From: Sphingobacterium tabacisoli
GTDB taxonomy: Bacteria; Bacteroidota; Bacteroidia; Sphingobacteriales; Sphingobacteriaceae
Length of the DNA: 64,000 nucleotides
Direction of reading: 5' to 3'
Assembly: GCF_017908035.1 (NCBI RefSeq)
Contig: NZ_JAEQMU010000001.1
Coordinates: 1,550,001 to 1,614,000, forward strand
Below, one piece after another: positions 1 through 8,523 of the stretch (the stretch's first letter is position 1; every line of letters starts with the position of its first letter). Made by a program: the position numbers and the translations under genes. The notes under the pieces are model-generated. The model made no database searches, had not been told where the DNA came from, and worked only from the letters and a program-made list of their open reading frames with translations.

Positions 1-612
1 ATGGTCTATCCAAATCTCTCCTCTAGATTCCCCTGTAACTACTAAAAAATAGTATTCTCCACAGCCAATTCCTGCTACGGGTAAAATCCCATTCAGATCA
101 AAATTCTCATAATATTCGTTTCTAGGATTTTCGCCATTGAGCTTTATAAACTCCTCAAAGCAAGGTTCCCGTAATTGAAGAAGTTCATTCCTAAATTTCT
201 GCGTATACCGATCAAACCATTCGGTAAATTGGTCAGCAAGTGCTTCCCATTTTTCTAAATTATATTCTCCAGTAAATTCAAATGGCTGTACTAAGTCAAT
301 TACGGTATCTTCAAAAATGAAACACTTGTTATCTTCGAACGAAACTTTTAAAATACCTAAACCGGGGCCAATTCCTGCATTTTCCCAGGTATCGCCTGTT
401 CCGTTGCCCACTTCGCTTAGAAACTGCTTATATTCTTTAGGAATCTCAATATTGCTTTCGCTTTCAAAACGGTTTAAGACATTAATATCAATAGTGGCAT
501 CTAAAGAACCGAACAATAAACTCTTTTGATCAGATGACAATTGGGTTTTTACTGTAAAATCTTCAATTAACTGGCGATATATATTTAGATTAGACTTTAT
601 CTCTTCCATCAT
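1..612 (-). CDS. SMI1/KNR4 (SUKH) family protein, partial
   Basis: The reading frame is open from an ATG-ATG start at 612/609 to the first base of the window, so the C-terminus is missing; about 204 codons are visible. The translation has the SUKH signature: an IPKEYKQFL-type segment followed by GNG, then a strand and glycine pattern GILPVAGIGCGEYYFLVV and a GESRGD turn. SUKH proteins are often immunity proteins against contact-dependent or polymorphic toxins, but many are stand-alone with no known partner. No toxin gene is visible beside it. The family call rests on motif pattern only; an immunity role is inference. Confidence 0.75.
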   Translation of the reverse strand, partial: MMEEIKSNLNIYRQLIEDFTVKTQLSSDQKSLLFGSLDATIDINVLNRFESESNIEIPKEYKQFLSEVGNGTGDTWENAGIGPGLGILKVSFEDNKCFIFEDTVIDLVQPFEFTGEYNLEKWEALADQFTEWFDRYTQKFRNELLQLREPCFEEFIKLNGENPRNEYYENFDLNGILPVAGIGCGEYYFLVVTGESRGEIWIDH

Positions 613-757
613 ATTTTCACGAATTACAAATAGTTGAAAATGTATTTAATTTTCAGCAGTTGGTATATTTTTATTTTAAATTCCTATTTCTTTACCTGCA
701 AATATTCATTCACTTCTGATCTTTTGTATGTATTCCTCTATAAGAAGATGGCTTTAC

Positions 758-1285
758 TTACTTCGTATTTAGAATTTTTGCGATTCGCATAACTTCTATC
801 ATTGAAAACGATCCTGAAATATCAATTTTACCGCCTGAAATAATCCCTTGTACGACAGGCATGGACATTACCTGACCTCCAATGACAATGGCAATGGGCT
901 TTCCTATATTTTCTTCTGTCGCTTTCTCGAATTTGCTTGCTCCCTCCTTGGTTAACTCAATTCGTACTACAGGATGGCTTTGGTATTTTTCTACATCAGC
1001 TTTTGCTTCCTTGATCTCGTGTCTGGCAATCAATGGATAATCTCCCAGCACCACATCTCTAAAAGGATAAGGTCCGGTAAACGAAACAACTGCATAGAAG
1101 CCATCTATTCTATCTACAGTAAAAGGTTGAAATTCGGACCAAGTGTTATCTACACTATTCTGATACTCAACATCTGTGGCCTTTGCTACAACATAGTCCT
1201 TTTGAGACTGCTGTTTTTTGAAGATACTACAAGATCCCATCAAAAGAAGTATAATGCTACAGATTGCTTTTAGTTCAATGTTCAT
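758..1285 (-). CDS. Lipoprotein with SecD P1-head-like domain
   Basis: This 175-residue protein begins with a short hydrophobic segment ending in a lipobox-like LLMGSC, so it is probably a lipoprotein. The C-terminal half (about residues 105-172) follows the SecDF P1 head pattern: V-I-L-T-x-E-G-A-x-x-F-x-x-A-T, then N-x-G-K-P-I-A-I-V-I-G-G-x-V, then P-V-V, a glycine pair and I-S-G-S-F. In SecD this region sits in a large multi-membrane protein; here it stands alone with no membrane domain. The next gene, about 35 bases upstream on the same strand, is an unknown membrane-anchored protein and may share a transcript. Function is unknown. The domain match is good by eye and the lipoprotein call is likely. 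Confidence 0.7.
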   Translation of the reverse strand: MNIELKAICSIILLLMGSCSIFKKQQSQKDYVVAKATDVEYQNSVDNTWSEFQPFTVDRIDGFYAVVSFTGPYPFRDVVLGDYPLIARHEIKEAKADVEKYQSHPVVRIELTKEGASKFEKATEENIGKPIAIVIGGQVMSMPVVQGIISGGKIDISGSFSMIEVMRIAKILNTK

Positions 1286-1320
1286 AGTATTAGCTATTTT
1301 TCTAGGCGCTGTGAAAGATT

Positions 1321-1917
1321 CTATTTACTTGCTTTGAGTTCGCTGTATAATGAATCTAGAAAGTGCTGTTGTTTTATATCATCTTTGAAAAAACGCTGAT
1401 AGTTTACACTACAACTGCTGATGTCCATTATATTTTGGGGACTAAAAGCCCAGTCGTCTGTATTTTTCACCAGAATTCCCAAATCACTTTGACAGCTTTG
1501 CCATAATTCTGAAAACTTCGTTATTTTATCATCACTTAACTGCTCAAAATCGGGATATACAGAGAACCCTAACATTTCGGTATTCGCAAATTTCACAAAC
1601 ATATATACAGGAACACCACCCCAATCTACCGTTTGACCTTCAGGCAATTCTATATACATAATCTCTTTTTCATTCATTAACTTCTCTTGTTGCCCTTCCT
1701 TCCAAAAGTGCTCTTCGTAAGTCAGTTTTGTGCCTTTTGGTACAACAATATTTTTAACAGCTGTAGATTCAGTGGTAATAAAATAAGGATAATCAGGACC
1801 GCGTCCCCCCGTGGGATTGCCCATACCACTTAATGCACCGAGAAGAATAAAGTATCCAGCTGCCGCTACAATAACAAATAGCGATATTCCTATGATGAGG
1901 TAAGTCTTTTTTTTCAT
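1321..1917 (-). CDS. Hypothetical protein with N-terminal membrane anchor
   Basis: The protein has 198 residues. Residues about 5-28 form one strongly hydrophobic helix, followed by a Gly/Pro-rich linker (GNPTGGRGPDYP) and a soluble, presumably periplasmic, domain of about 150 residues containing two cysteines. I recognise no family or catalytic motif. It lies upstream of the SecD-P1-like lipoprotein on the same strand with a short gap, so the two may be cotranscribed. No function is proposed. Confidence 0.6.
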   Translation of the reverse strand: MKKKTYLIIGISLFVIVAAAGYFILLGALSGMGNPTGGRGPDYPYFITTESTAVKNIVVPKGTKLTYEEHFWKEGQQEKLMNEKEIMYIELPEGQTVDWGGVPVYMFVKFANTEMLGFSVYPDFEQLSDDKITKFSELWQSCQSDLGILVKNTDDWAFSPQNIMDISSCSVNYQRFFKDDIKQQHFLDSLYSELKASK

Positions 1918-2395
1918 TTGCGCGAGGTCTTTTGAATGAGTAGCCCGTTTTTAACCGATTTAAATGTATAATAAAAATTTGATTTTATCTGCTTCTACTT
2001 GTTAATCCAATAGGAAACAAATAGGCATTTCTAAGCCAGAATACAATGAGTTCGATCTATTCCTCAACGATTGTACGTTTCTAACCCCAATTTCAGATAA
2101 TTATTTCAAGTATTTTAAATAATTTAAATCGATCATGCCGGTATAATGAAAGTCATTCGAGCCAATACTGACAGAGTGTATCTTTTTATTTTGACAGAAT
2201 TGAATGGGAATCCCTATTTGATATTTTTTTAAAGAACGTAATAATGAACCTTATGGATATGCCCTGTCCTTTATCCTATTTATTGCAAGGAGAGAAAATA
2301 AATTGCAGGATAGATTTTTTATAAACTCTGTTGTATAAACCTATTTCCCGAATAATAAATTCAGTAATAATTATATTCCTAAGGAGTTTCTACTT
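1918..2395. other. Intergenic region with no recognised gene
   Basis: About 480 AT-rich bases between the end of the arsenic operon (acr3 stops at 2396) and the start of the unknown membrane protein at 1917. I see no convincing reading frame, tRNA or strong hairpin. It should hold the promoter for the 1917 gene and the 3' end of the ars transcript. Confidence 0.5.
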
Positions 2396-3415
2396 CTATT
2401 GATAGTATTTCGTCCGTAGCCACAGACTCGCTCTTACTAAGAGAATCAATACAGGCACCTCTATCAACGGACCTATAACACCAACAAACGCCTGCGGAGA
2501 ATGTATTCCGAAGACCGCTATCGCTACAGCGATAGCTAATTCAAAATTATTGCCTGTGGCAGTAAAAGATATTGCCGCATTCTTCTCGTAATCTACATTC
2601 ATAGATCTGTTAATGAAAAAACTGACAAAGAACATAAGTACAAAATAAATAACTAGGGGTATGGCGACTTTCATCACCTGCAGAGGAAGCTCCACAATCT
2701 GTTCGCCCTTCAAACTAAACATCAGTACAATTGTGAATAACAGAGCATATAAAGTGAACGGAGATATAAATGGAATAAACTTTCGGCTGTACCAATTCTC
2801 GCCCTTTACTTTGGATAAGTATTTATAGCTTAAAAATCCTGCAAAGAAAGGAACCCCTAGGTATATCAATACGCTCTTTATGACCTCGTTCATCTCTATA
2901 GATACTGCATAGTCAGCCAAACCAAAGTATGCGGGTAATACATTGATAAACAGCCAAACGAATATACTGTAAAATAATACCTGAAAAATGCTGTTTAATG
3001 CGATTAGGAGGGCTGCATATTCTCTATTTCCTTTTGCCAGATCATTCCATACGATAACCATCGCTATACAGCGAGCTAAACCAATCAGTATGAGACCGAT
3101 CATGTAATCAGGTTCGTCTCTTAAAAACAGAAAAGCAAGAATGAACATTAAGATGGGACCTACAATCCAGTTCAGTATAAGCGAGAGACTAAGTACTTTC
3201 TTATCCTTAAATGCTAATGGTAGTAAACTGTAATTTACTTTAGCCAATGGGGGATACATCATCACTATCAATCCGATAGCTAAGGGGATATTGGTGGCGC
3301 CGACGGACATATCATCCATCACTTCGGAAATACCCGGAAATATATTCCCTATCAATATCCCTATTCCCATAGCTAGAAAGATCCACAAGGTGAGATAACG
3401 ATCTAGAAATTTCAT
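2396..3415 (-). CDS. acr3: ACR3-family arsenite efflux permease
   Basis: This inner-membrane carrier exports arsenite using the proton-motive force. The sequence has about ten hydrophobic segments and the family-defining [13 protein letters not shown] stretch, whose cysteine is essential in characterised ACR3 proteins, plus [13 protein letters not shown] late in the protein. The frame is open further upstream, but the start at 3415 (MKFLDRYLT) lies just after the arsC stop, is preceded by an AGG and begins at the usual family N-terminus; 3427 is an alternative. It is the last gene of the arsR-DUF6428-arsC-acr3 operon and would export the arsenite made by the upstream reductase. Length, about 339 residues, is normal. 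Confidence 0.93.
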   Translation of the reverse strand: MKFLDRYLTLWIFLAMGIGILIGNIFPGISEVMDDMSVGATNIPLAIGLIVMMYPPLAKVNYSLLPLAFKDKKVLSLSLILNWIVGPILMFILAFLFLRDEPDYMIGLILIGLARCIAMVIVWNDLAKGNREYAALLIALNSIFQVLFYSIFVWLFINVLPAYFGLADYAVSIEMNEVIKSVLIYLGVPFFAGFLSYKYLSKVKGENWYSRKFIPFISPFTLYALLFTIVLMFSLKGEQIVELPLQVMKVAIPLVIYFVLMFFVSFFINRSMNVDYEKNAAISFTATGNNFELAIAVAIAVFGIHSPQAFVGVIGPLIEVPVLILLVRASLWLRTKYYQ

Positions 3416-3437
3416 TTTTACCTGCATAACGTATTGG

Positions 3438-4046
3438 TTATTTGATTTGTGAAAAGACATAGAACATTTCTGCCGCAATCTCTAAGCTCCTATTTTTATA
3501 AACGTCAGTCTGCAGGGCCGTACCGTCAGATATTTTAGGGTCTTCGTAAGTAATAGGTATCCTTTCTTCTGTTCCAGCAATAAATGGGCATCCACCATCG
3601 GCCTGTGAACAGGTCATGATGGCTGCAAAGGCAGAAGTAGGATTGAACAGGTCATCGTATTTTTTGGAAAAACCTATTACAGGCAACGCATTGCTGTCAT
3701 ACTTAAGAATATAGACGGGGTTTGGACCTTGAGAAATACGTTTTACTTGGAGCCCTGCATCTTCAAGTGTTTTTGCAATCTGGGGATAGAGTGCCGTCTC
3801 CTCTGTACCACCGGAATAACAGTAAACATGGCCGGTCTGATAATAGCCTGCGGCGATCTGGGCCCAAACCTGGCATAGATGGCTACGTCTAGAATTATGT
3901 GTACAGATAAAGTTGAGATTGATAGCAGTCCCGGCATTTACTTTCTGTTGTATGTATTCAACCAAGGGACGTAAGATGGCTATACGTCCTTGGTTGATAT
4001 TCCTTTTCTGAATAAAAGAAATGGTATCGGCTAACTTTGGATACAT
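3438..4046 (-). CDS. arsC: Arsenate reductase, low-molecular-weight phosphatase type
   Basis: This 202-residue protein probably reduces arsenate to arsenite. The LMW-PTPase P-loop is C-T-H-N-S-R-R-S with catalytic Cys48 and Arg54 (CX5R). Further conserved features are the [10 protein letters not shown] segment and a C-terminal [10 protein letters not shown] loop with two cysteines that could form the resolving disulfide. It is longer than classic Bacillus ArsC, as is usual for the Bacteroidota ACR3-linked subfamily. The stop is 22 bases before the acr3 start, and the DUF6428 gene ends 12 bases upstream, so cotranscription is near certain. The in vivo reductant (thioredoxin or a thiol) cannot be told from sequence. 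Confidence 0.88.
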   Translation of the reverse strand: MYPKLADTISFIQKRNINQGRIAILRPLVEYIQQKVNAGTAINLNFICTHNSRRSHLCQVWAQIAAGYYQTGHVYCYSGGTEETALYPQIAKTLEDAGLQVKRISQGPNPVYILKYDSNALPVIGFSKKYDDLFNPTSAFAAIMTCSQADGGCPFIAGTEERIPITYEDPKISDGTALQTDVYKNRSLEIAAEMFYVFSQIK

Positions 4047-4058
4047 CGCTATCTTTAA

Positions 4059-4514
4059 TTAACAGCAACCGGAACCTGATGCACAACTACTGGACTGTGA
4101 GGCGACAACATTCAACTTGCTAGGGATACCACAGGCGTCTTCAGCTAGACAAGCGGTAGTTTTGTTGGTCAAAATGAATGTTTTTCCATTGAAGTCTAAT
4201 CCATATTTTCCTATTGTCGTACTTTGATATTCAACCTCTATTTCAAAATCTCCTATATTAAGTTTCTTTTCTGACAACTCGATAATATGCAATAACTTAC
4301 CTGGCTTTAATCTGTGTTCATAGTCATCGGCATTCCATAGCTGGAAGTTGATCGTATTTTCGGTTCGCGTCACACCTCCACAATCGATGAAGTGTTTATT
4401 GACCTGCCCTACTTCGGTAACATGGAAGTGCTCAGGGACAAATGATCCGTCTTCTAATTGGAACTCAACATTGTCTAATGTTGGTAAGATCTGTTTGATT
4501 TCTGATAGTTTCAT
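4059..4514 (-). CDS. DUF6428 family protein of arsenic operon
   Basis: The 151-residue soluble protein matches the DUF6428 proteins repeatedly seen in Bacteroidota ars operons. It has no signal peptide. It is rich in histidine and cysteine: a HFHV motif near residue 30, Cys45, Cys122, Cys128 and a C-terminal cluster C-A-S-G-S-G-C-C (144-151). Clustered terminal cysteines suggest binding of trivalent arsenic, for example as a chaperone or sensor, but this is inference from composition and operon membership. It has its own upstream palindrome (4537-4552) matching the one in front of arsR, so it may head a separately regulated transcript with arsC and acr3. Confidence 0.75.
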   Translation of the reverse strand: MKLSEIKQILPTLDNVEFQLEDGSFVPEHFHVTEVGQVNKHFIDCGGVTRTENTINFQLWNADDYEHRLKPGKLLHIIELSEKKLNIGDFEIEVEYQSTTIGKYGLDFNGKTFILTNKTTACLAEDACGIPSKLNVVASQSSSCASGSGCC

Positions 4515-4536
4515 AGTATGTATGTGTATTTAACCA

Positions 4537-4552
4537 ATCGTAATATAACGAT
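4537..4552. promoter_or_regulatory. Probable ArsR operator, copy 2
   Basis: The 16-base near-palindrome ATCGTAATATAACGAT lies 22 bases before the DUF6428 start. It matches the copy upstream of arsR (4932-4947) at 14 of 16 positions. ArsR-type repressors bind such short inverted repeats over their promoters. Two copies in one operon, each in front of a start codon, support dual operators. Confidence 0.65.
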
Positions 4553-4589
4553 GTATTTGTGCGCAAAAATAAGCATCTACTCAATTGGT

Positions 4590-4913
4590 TTAACAGCACT
4601 GGTTGTTGGCTGTTAACACGACATTTGAAAAATAGCTTTTAAGTACTTGGAATGTTTTCTCATCAATACAATAACATATAGATGTTCCTTCTATTTCACC
4701 TTTAATAAGCCCTGCATTCTTTAACTCTTTGAGATGTTGCGAGATAGTGGACTGGGCTAAGGGTAATTCGTCTACGATATCACTACATATACAGGTATTG
4801 ACCTTTAATAGGTACTCTATTATAGCAACACGAGCTGGGTGTCCCAAAGCTTTGGCAATATTAGCAATCCGATTCTGATGCTCGGTGAAATGACTTGTTT
4901 TAGTAGTTCCCAT
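4590..4913 (-). CDS. arsR: ArsR/SmtB family metalloid-responsive repressor
   Basis: A 107-residue winged-helix repressor that should release DNA when it binds arsenite. The central helix-turn-helix is clear: LPLAQSTISQHLKELKNAGLIKG. Just before it lies N-T-C-I-C-S-D-I (Cys41, Cys43), in the place of the ELCVCDL metal site of classical ArsR. Further cysteines occur at 80, 82, 106 and 107; the C-terminal CC pair could supply a third ligand. It is the first gene of the ars operon and carries an inverted repeat about 20 bases upstream of its start, consistent with autorepression. The 75-base gap to the next gene holds a second copy of the repeat. Confidence 0.9.
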   Translation of the reverse strand: MGTTKTSHFTEHQNRIANIAKALGHPARVAIIEYLLKVNTCICSDIVDELPLAQSTISQHLKELKNAGLIKGEIEGTSICYCIDEKTFQVLKSYFSNVVLTANNQCC

Positions 4914-4931
4914 TTTAACACGAGTTATTAT

Positions 4932-4947
4932 ATCGCAATATTACGAT
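4932..4947. promoter_or_regulatory. Probable ArsR operator, copy 1
   Basis: The 16-base inverted repeat ATCGCAATATTACGAT sits 18 bases upstream of the arsR start. Its halves are complementary except for one pair. The near-identical element at 4537-4552 before the next gene makes a chance origin unlikely. Confidence 0.65.
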
Positions 4948-5152
4948 AAACGATTCATAAAAACAAATTTCCCGACTGATTAACGCTCTAAATGATGGAA
5001 CATTGTCGGGTACTCTTGCTTTTATCACCTTTGGAGCCACTGGCCTGTTCTATAGCGGAAATTACACCATTCTAACCGTAAATTTAAAATATAGCAAGTT
5101 TCGGATTGTAGGCTTATCTATGTTTTCTGAAATTTGCATTACGACAAAAAAG

Positions 5153-5866
5153 ATGAATAGTATTATACAGAAAATAGAAGAAATAGACTGGCAGACTGTT
5201 ACTGAACACATACACGAAAATGGCTATGCTATTATCCCGGATTTAATATCTGACACAGATTGCGAGAAACTGAAGTCAGAATATGACAATCCTCATGCCT
5301 ATAGAAAAACGGTCATAATGGAACGCCATCGCTTTGGAATGGGGGTGTATAAATATTTTAACTATCCACTTCCTGATCTGATTCATAACCTGAGAACAAC
5401 GGTGTACGCAAAACTCGCTCCAATTGCCAATACTTGGTTCAGGGTATTGAATATGGAGACCAAATTTCCTCTGGAACATACGAAGTTATTAGAGCAATGC
5501 CATCAGAATGGACAACAAAAAGCAACTGTTTTGATCTTGAAGTATGGCAAGGGGGGCTTCAACACATTACATCAAGATCTATATGGGGATGTTTATTTTC
5601 CGATCCAGATGGTTTTAATGCTCAACGAACCAGATAAAGACTTTACAGGGGGTGAATTCGTTTTGACGCAACAAGTGCCTAGGGCGCAATCCAAAGCTAT
5701 CGTCTTGAGACCAAGAAAAGGCGACGCGGTGATCTTTACGACGAACTTTAAGCCGGAAAAAGGTACGAGAGGTTACTATCGCATCAGTATGAAACATGGT
5801 GTAAGTGAAATCAAAACAGGTGAACGGTATGCGCTGGGAATTATTTTTCATGATGCAATCAGTTAA
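5153..5866 (+). CDS. 2OG-Fe(II) oxygenase (prolyl-hydroxylase-like)
   Basis: The reading frame opens at 5003, but the first 50 codons look non-coding. The ATG at 5153 gives a 237-residue protein beginning MNSIIQKIEEIDW. It has the double-stranded beta-helix iron site H140-x-D142 (TLHQDLYGD), distal His215 (MKHGVS) and Arg225 to hold 2-oxoglutarate. The predicted reaction is Fe(II)- and 2-oxoglutarate-dependent hydroxylation of an unknown substrate. The next gene starts 3 bases after the stop and encodes an Ada-type zinc domain, so the pair is almost surely one transcript; this suggests oxidative repair or sensing of alkyl damage, as in AlkB with Ada. That link is inference, since the protein resembles prolyl hydroxylases more than AlkB. 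Confidence 0.82.
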   Translation: MNSIIQKIEEIDWQTVTEHIHENGYAIIPDLISDTDCEKLKSEYDNPHAYRKTVIMERHRFGMGVYKYFNYPLPDLIHNLRTTVYAKLAPIANTWFRVLNMETKFPLEHTKLLEQCHQNGQQKATVLILKYGKGGFNTLHQDLYGDVYFPIQMVLMLNEPDKDFTGGEFVLTQQVPRAQSKAIVLRPRKGDAVIFTTNFKPEKGTRGYYRISMKHGVSEIKTGERYALGIIFHDAIS

Positions 5867-5869
5867 CAA

Positions 5870-6157
5870 ATGATATGGCATATTGATATCACAGATTGGA
5901 AACTGAGAGCAAAAATCCGAAAAGGAAAAATTCGCTGGGCAGGTAACAAGAAACTAAAAATTTACGGTACATTAAATTGTACATCGGGCAAGCGTATGAA
6001 ACGGGAAAACAGAGTATTCTTTGCATCGGAACGGGAAGCATTAAATACTGATTATCGTCCCTGTGGACACTGTATGCAAGATGGATATAAAAAATGGAAG
6101 GACAATAGTTTTTATCCTGATGTCCTTCCATTCGTTCAGTATATCGACAAGAACTAA
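5870..6157 (+). CDS. Ada-like zinc-binding domain protein
   Basis: This 95-residue protein is a stand-alone version of the N-terminal metal-binding domain of Ada, which in E. coli repairs methylphosphotriesters by methyl transfer to a zinc-bound cysteine. The visible match is GTLNCTSGK (Cys37) followed by YRPCGHC (Cys65, Cys68). The second of the four Ada zinc ligands (C-x3-C) is a lysine here, leaving three cysteines; His67 or another residue would have to complete the site. No methyltransferase or AraC domain is attached. It follows the 2OG oxygenase by 3 bases. It could be a DNA-binding repair or sensor module; activity is not proven by sequence. Confidence 0.78.
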   Translation: MIWHIDITDWKLRAKIRKGKIRWAGNKKLKIYGTLNCTSGKRMKRENRVFFASEREALNTDYRPCGHCMQDGYKKWKDNSFYPDVLPFVQYIDKN

Positions 6158-6174
6158 ACTCTCTTGGGTTAAAG

Positions 6175-7386
6175 CTATATTCGTCGAAATAAATAAACAA
6201 CAATAATCACACTTATTGCTATTAGAATAAAAGCCAATAAAAATGGGGCTCCAGCAAATATAAAAGGAGCATTATCCTGTGTAAAATAGTAAAAGAGATG
6301 AGTCATAATCGGTGGTCCTACAATTGAGGTAGCACTTGCCAAACTTGTTAAAGATCCTTGTAATTCCCCCTGCTCATTAGCAGGAACACTCTTCGTAATG
6401 ACAGACTGAAGTGCAGGTCCGCATATCCCTCCTAGACTGTACGGAATAAGAAATACAAACATCATCCATCCCTGTCCTGCAAACGCGAACAATAACAAGC
6501 CTATGGCGTAAAATAATAATCCATAATAGATGCTTCGCTCTTCGCCCAATCGAGGTGTTGTCCATCGAATCAATATCCCTTGCACTAGGCCCAAACATAG
6601 GCCGAGAAGCCCCAGAGATAAGCCTACTGTCCGTTCTGTCCAACCAAACTGGTACATGGTAAAAAAATGCCAATTGCTTTGTACTGCATGTAGTCCAATA
6701 TGAGTGAGGAATAGTGCTACCACCAACCCCGAGATCTGTGGATGTCTCGCTAAGAACTTAAACGAACCGATAGGATTCGCCCGCTTCCAATCAAATGAAC
6801 GGCGACGGTCTGAACTCAGGCTTTCGGGCAGAACAAAGTAACCATACAGGAAGTTTAAAAAGCAAAGCACTGCCGCTGTGTAGAAGGGGACTCTTGCACC
6901 GTAATGACCAAGTATTCCCCCTATCACCGGTCCTATTACAAAGCCCAGTCCCAAGGCAGCTCCTATCATTCCAAAATTCTTGGTCCTATTTTCATCCGTA
7001 GATATATCAGCGATGTATGCACTGGCTGTCGACATACTGGCTCCGGTCACACCTGCAATGACCCGTCCCAAAAATAGCCACCCAATGGAAAGGGCCAGGG
7101 CCAAAAAGATATAATCTATTGCAAAACCGAAGAGGGAAATCAGAATAATGGGGCGCCGTCCGTATTGATCACTAAGATTACCAATAATAGGTGAACAGAT
7201 AAACTGTGTGAATGCATATGCAAACGCTAACCATCCACCATAAGTAGCTGCCTCACTAATGTCAGCATGAATTAATTCTTTAATGAGTTTAGGGACAACA
7301 GGAAGTATAATTCCCCATCCTGTAATATCAATTAATAGAGTGATAAATATAAAGCCAATTGTAGCTTTCGTTGATTTTGCTTTCAT
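6175..7386 (-). CDS. MFS efflux transporter, TetA-like (TCR) family
   Basis: A 12-helix major-facilitator protein of 403 residues when started at 7386 (MKAKSTKATIGF). The upstream in-frame extension contains no membrane signal and is unlikely to be translated. Loop 2-3 holds motif A, GNLSDQYGRRP, and the first helix has the DITGWGIILPVVP pattern typical of TetA(A-G)-like exporters. It probably exports a small hydrophobic compound by proton antiport; tetracycline specificity cannot be assigned. The AraC regulator gene lies upstream on the same strand and may control it. It converges with the Ada-like gene, with 17 bases between the stops. Confidence 0.87.
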   Translation of the reverse strand: MKAKSTKATIGFIFITLLIDITGWGIILPVVPKLIKELIHADISEAATYGGWLAFAYAFTQFICSPIIGNLSDQYGRRPIILISLFGFAIDYIFLALALSIGWLFLGRVIAGVTGASMSTASAYIADISTDENRTKNFGMIGAALGLGFVIGPVIGGILGHYGARVPFYTAAVLCFLNFLYGYFVLPESLSSDRRRSFDWKRANPIGSFKFLARHPQISGLVVALFLTHIGLHAVQSNWHFFTMYQFGWTERTVGLSLGLLGLCLGLVQGILIRWTTPRLGEERSIYYGLLFYAIGLLLFAFAGQGWMMFVFLIPYSLGGICGPALQSVITKSVPANEQGELQGSLTSLASATSIVGPPIMTHLFYYFTQDNAPFIFAGAPFLLAFILIAISVIIVVYLFRRI

Positions 7387-7497
7387 GCTGTAAAAGTAAA
7401 CAGCATCTGAAAGCTCTTTCTTTCTATATCTTGGGACTTTCATCCAATTTGTAAGGTTCGCATCGTACACCATGCCGATGCACCGAGTCTCTATCTG

Positions 7498-8379
7498 CTA
7501 TATATTATTCCTATAGCTTCTGGGAGACAGGCCGGTTAACCGCTTGAAAAACCTACAGAATAAACTTGTATCACCAAAATTGAGCTCACTGCTTATTTGC
7601 TTAATTGATAAATTTGTTGATTTGAGCAACGTTTTAGCATGAAGAACGGTCATTTGATCAACCCACTGAAGGACGGATCGCCCTGTATTTTGTTTTAAAA
7701 ACGTAGTGAGATACTGCGGGGTAAGACTTAACTTTTCGGCATAGAACGTTACACTCCGCTCCTGATGTGCATATCGTGATATGAGTGAATAAAACTCATC
7801 AATCAGTTGGTGTGTACGATTTTTTACTCTGCTGTCTTTATCACTGGAACGGGTATACTTTTCAGAAATCATGCACATAAGAACCGCTACAAGATGCTGT
7901 AGCATCGCTGTTTTTTGATGACTCTGCTTTTTATCATAAAAAGCCTGCAACAAGTCTACTAATTCTATCTGTAGCTTAATTTCATCCGAATCAAGTCTGA
8001 CAACAGGCTGCCATCTCACTTGATCATTCATAACAAAATCACGCAGAACCGGAAAATTAGTTAGGAAATCTAATGAAAGTCCAATTGTTATAATCTCGGC
8101 ATCATCGCTTAACTCCTCTGTCTCGATCATCAACTGAGGTTGCAACACAGCAATATCGCCTGCATTAATCGTGTATTCCAGAAAATGTATCCGAGCTTTC
8201 ATCGTACCCTGTACCATAAATGCCAACAATAAGCCATCAAACAAACGACTATGGTTAGTATAGTTTTGGTCAGAATCATTTGACTGCCGCAGGATAACCA
8301 ACCCCTCCATTTTACTAGATCGGTCAATATCGTAAAGCTTATGAACGTTTTCCAAAGTAATCAATAATGCCATATTCAA
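7498..8379 (-). CDS. AraC family transcriptional regulator
   Basis: The 293-residue protein has an N-terminal cupin-like sensing half (GTMKARIHFLEYTINAGDIAVLQP) and a C-terminal AraC double helix-turn-helix (about residues 190-292) ending FGDTSLFCRFFKRLTGLSPRSYR. It is a DNA-binding regulator with an unknown effector. It is cotranscribed with, or just upstream of, the TetA-like exporter, the likely target. The start at 8379 is followed by a second ATG two codons on; either could be used. Confidence 0.88.
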   Translation of the reverse strand: MNMALLITLENVHKLYDIDRSSKMEGLVILRQSNDSDQNYTNHSRLFDGLLLAFMVQGTMKARIHFLEYTINAGDIAVLQPQLMIETEELSDDAEIITIGLSLDFLTNFPVLRDFVMNDQVRWQPVVRLDSDEIKLQIELVDLLQAFYDKKQSHQKTAMLQHLVAVLMCMISEKYTRSSDKDSRVKNRTHQLIDEFYSLISRYAHQERSVTFYAEKLSLTPQYLTTFLKQNTGRSVLQWVDQMTVLHAKTLLKSTNLSIKQISSELNFGDTSLFCRFFKRLTGLSPRSYRNNI

Positions 8380-8523
8380 ATTTCTAAAAAATGCACGTGT
8401 ATAACAAGAAAATCAGAAATATATGAAGGCATTCATTACAAATTGCACGTAAACAAGTGGAAACATAACATAGGCTACAAAAAAGCCGTTCCAAAGTAAA
8501 CTTGGAATAGATCAATAAACATG

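Noticed and set aside
5003..5152. N-terminal extension of the 2OG oxygenase
   Set aside because: The 50 extra residues resemble no oxygenase N-terminus and the ATG at 5153 gives the normal family start.
6175..7386. Calling the MFS protein a tetracycline resistance gene
   Set aside because: TetA-like sequence features are shared by many drug and metabolite exporters; no TetR-type regulator is next to it.
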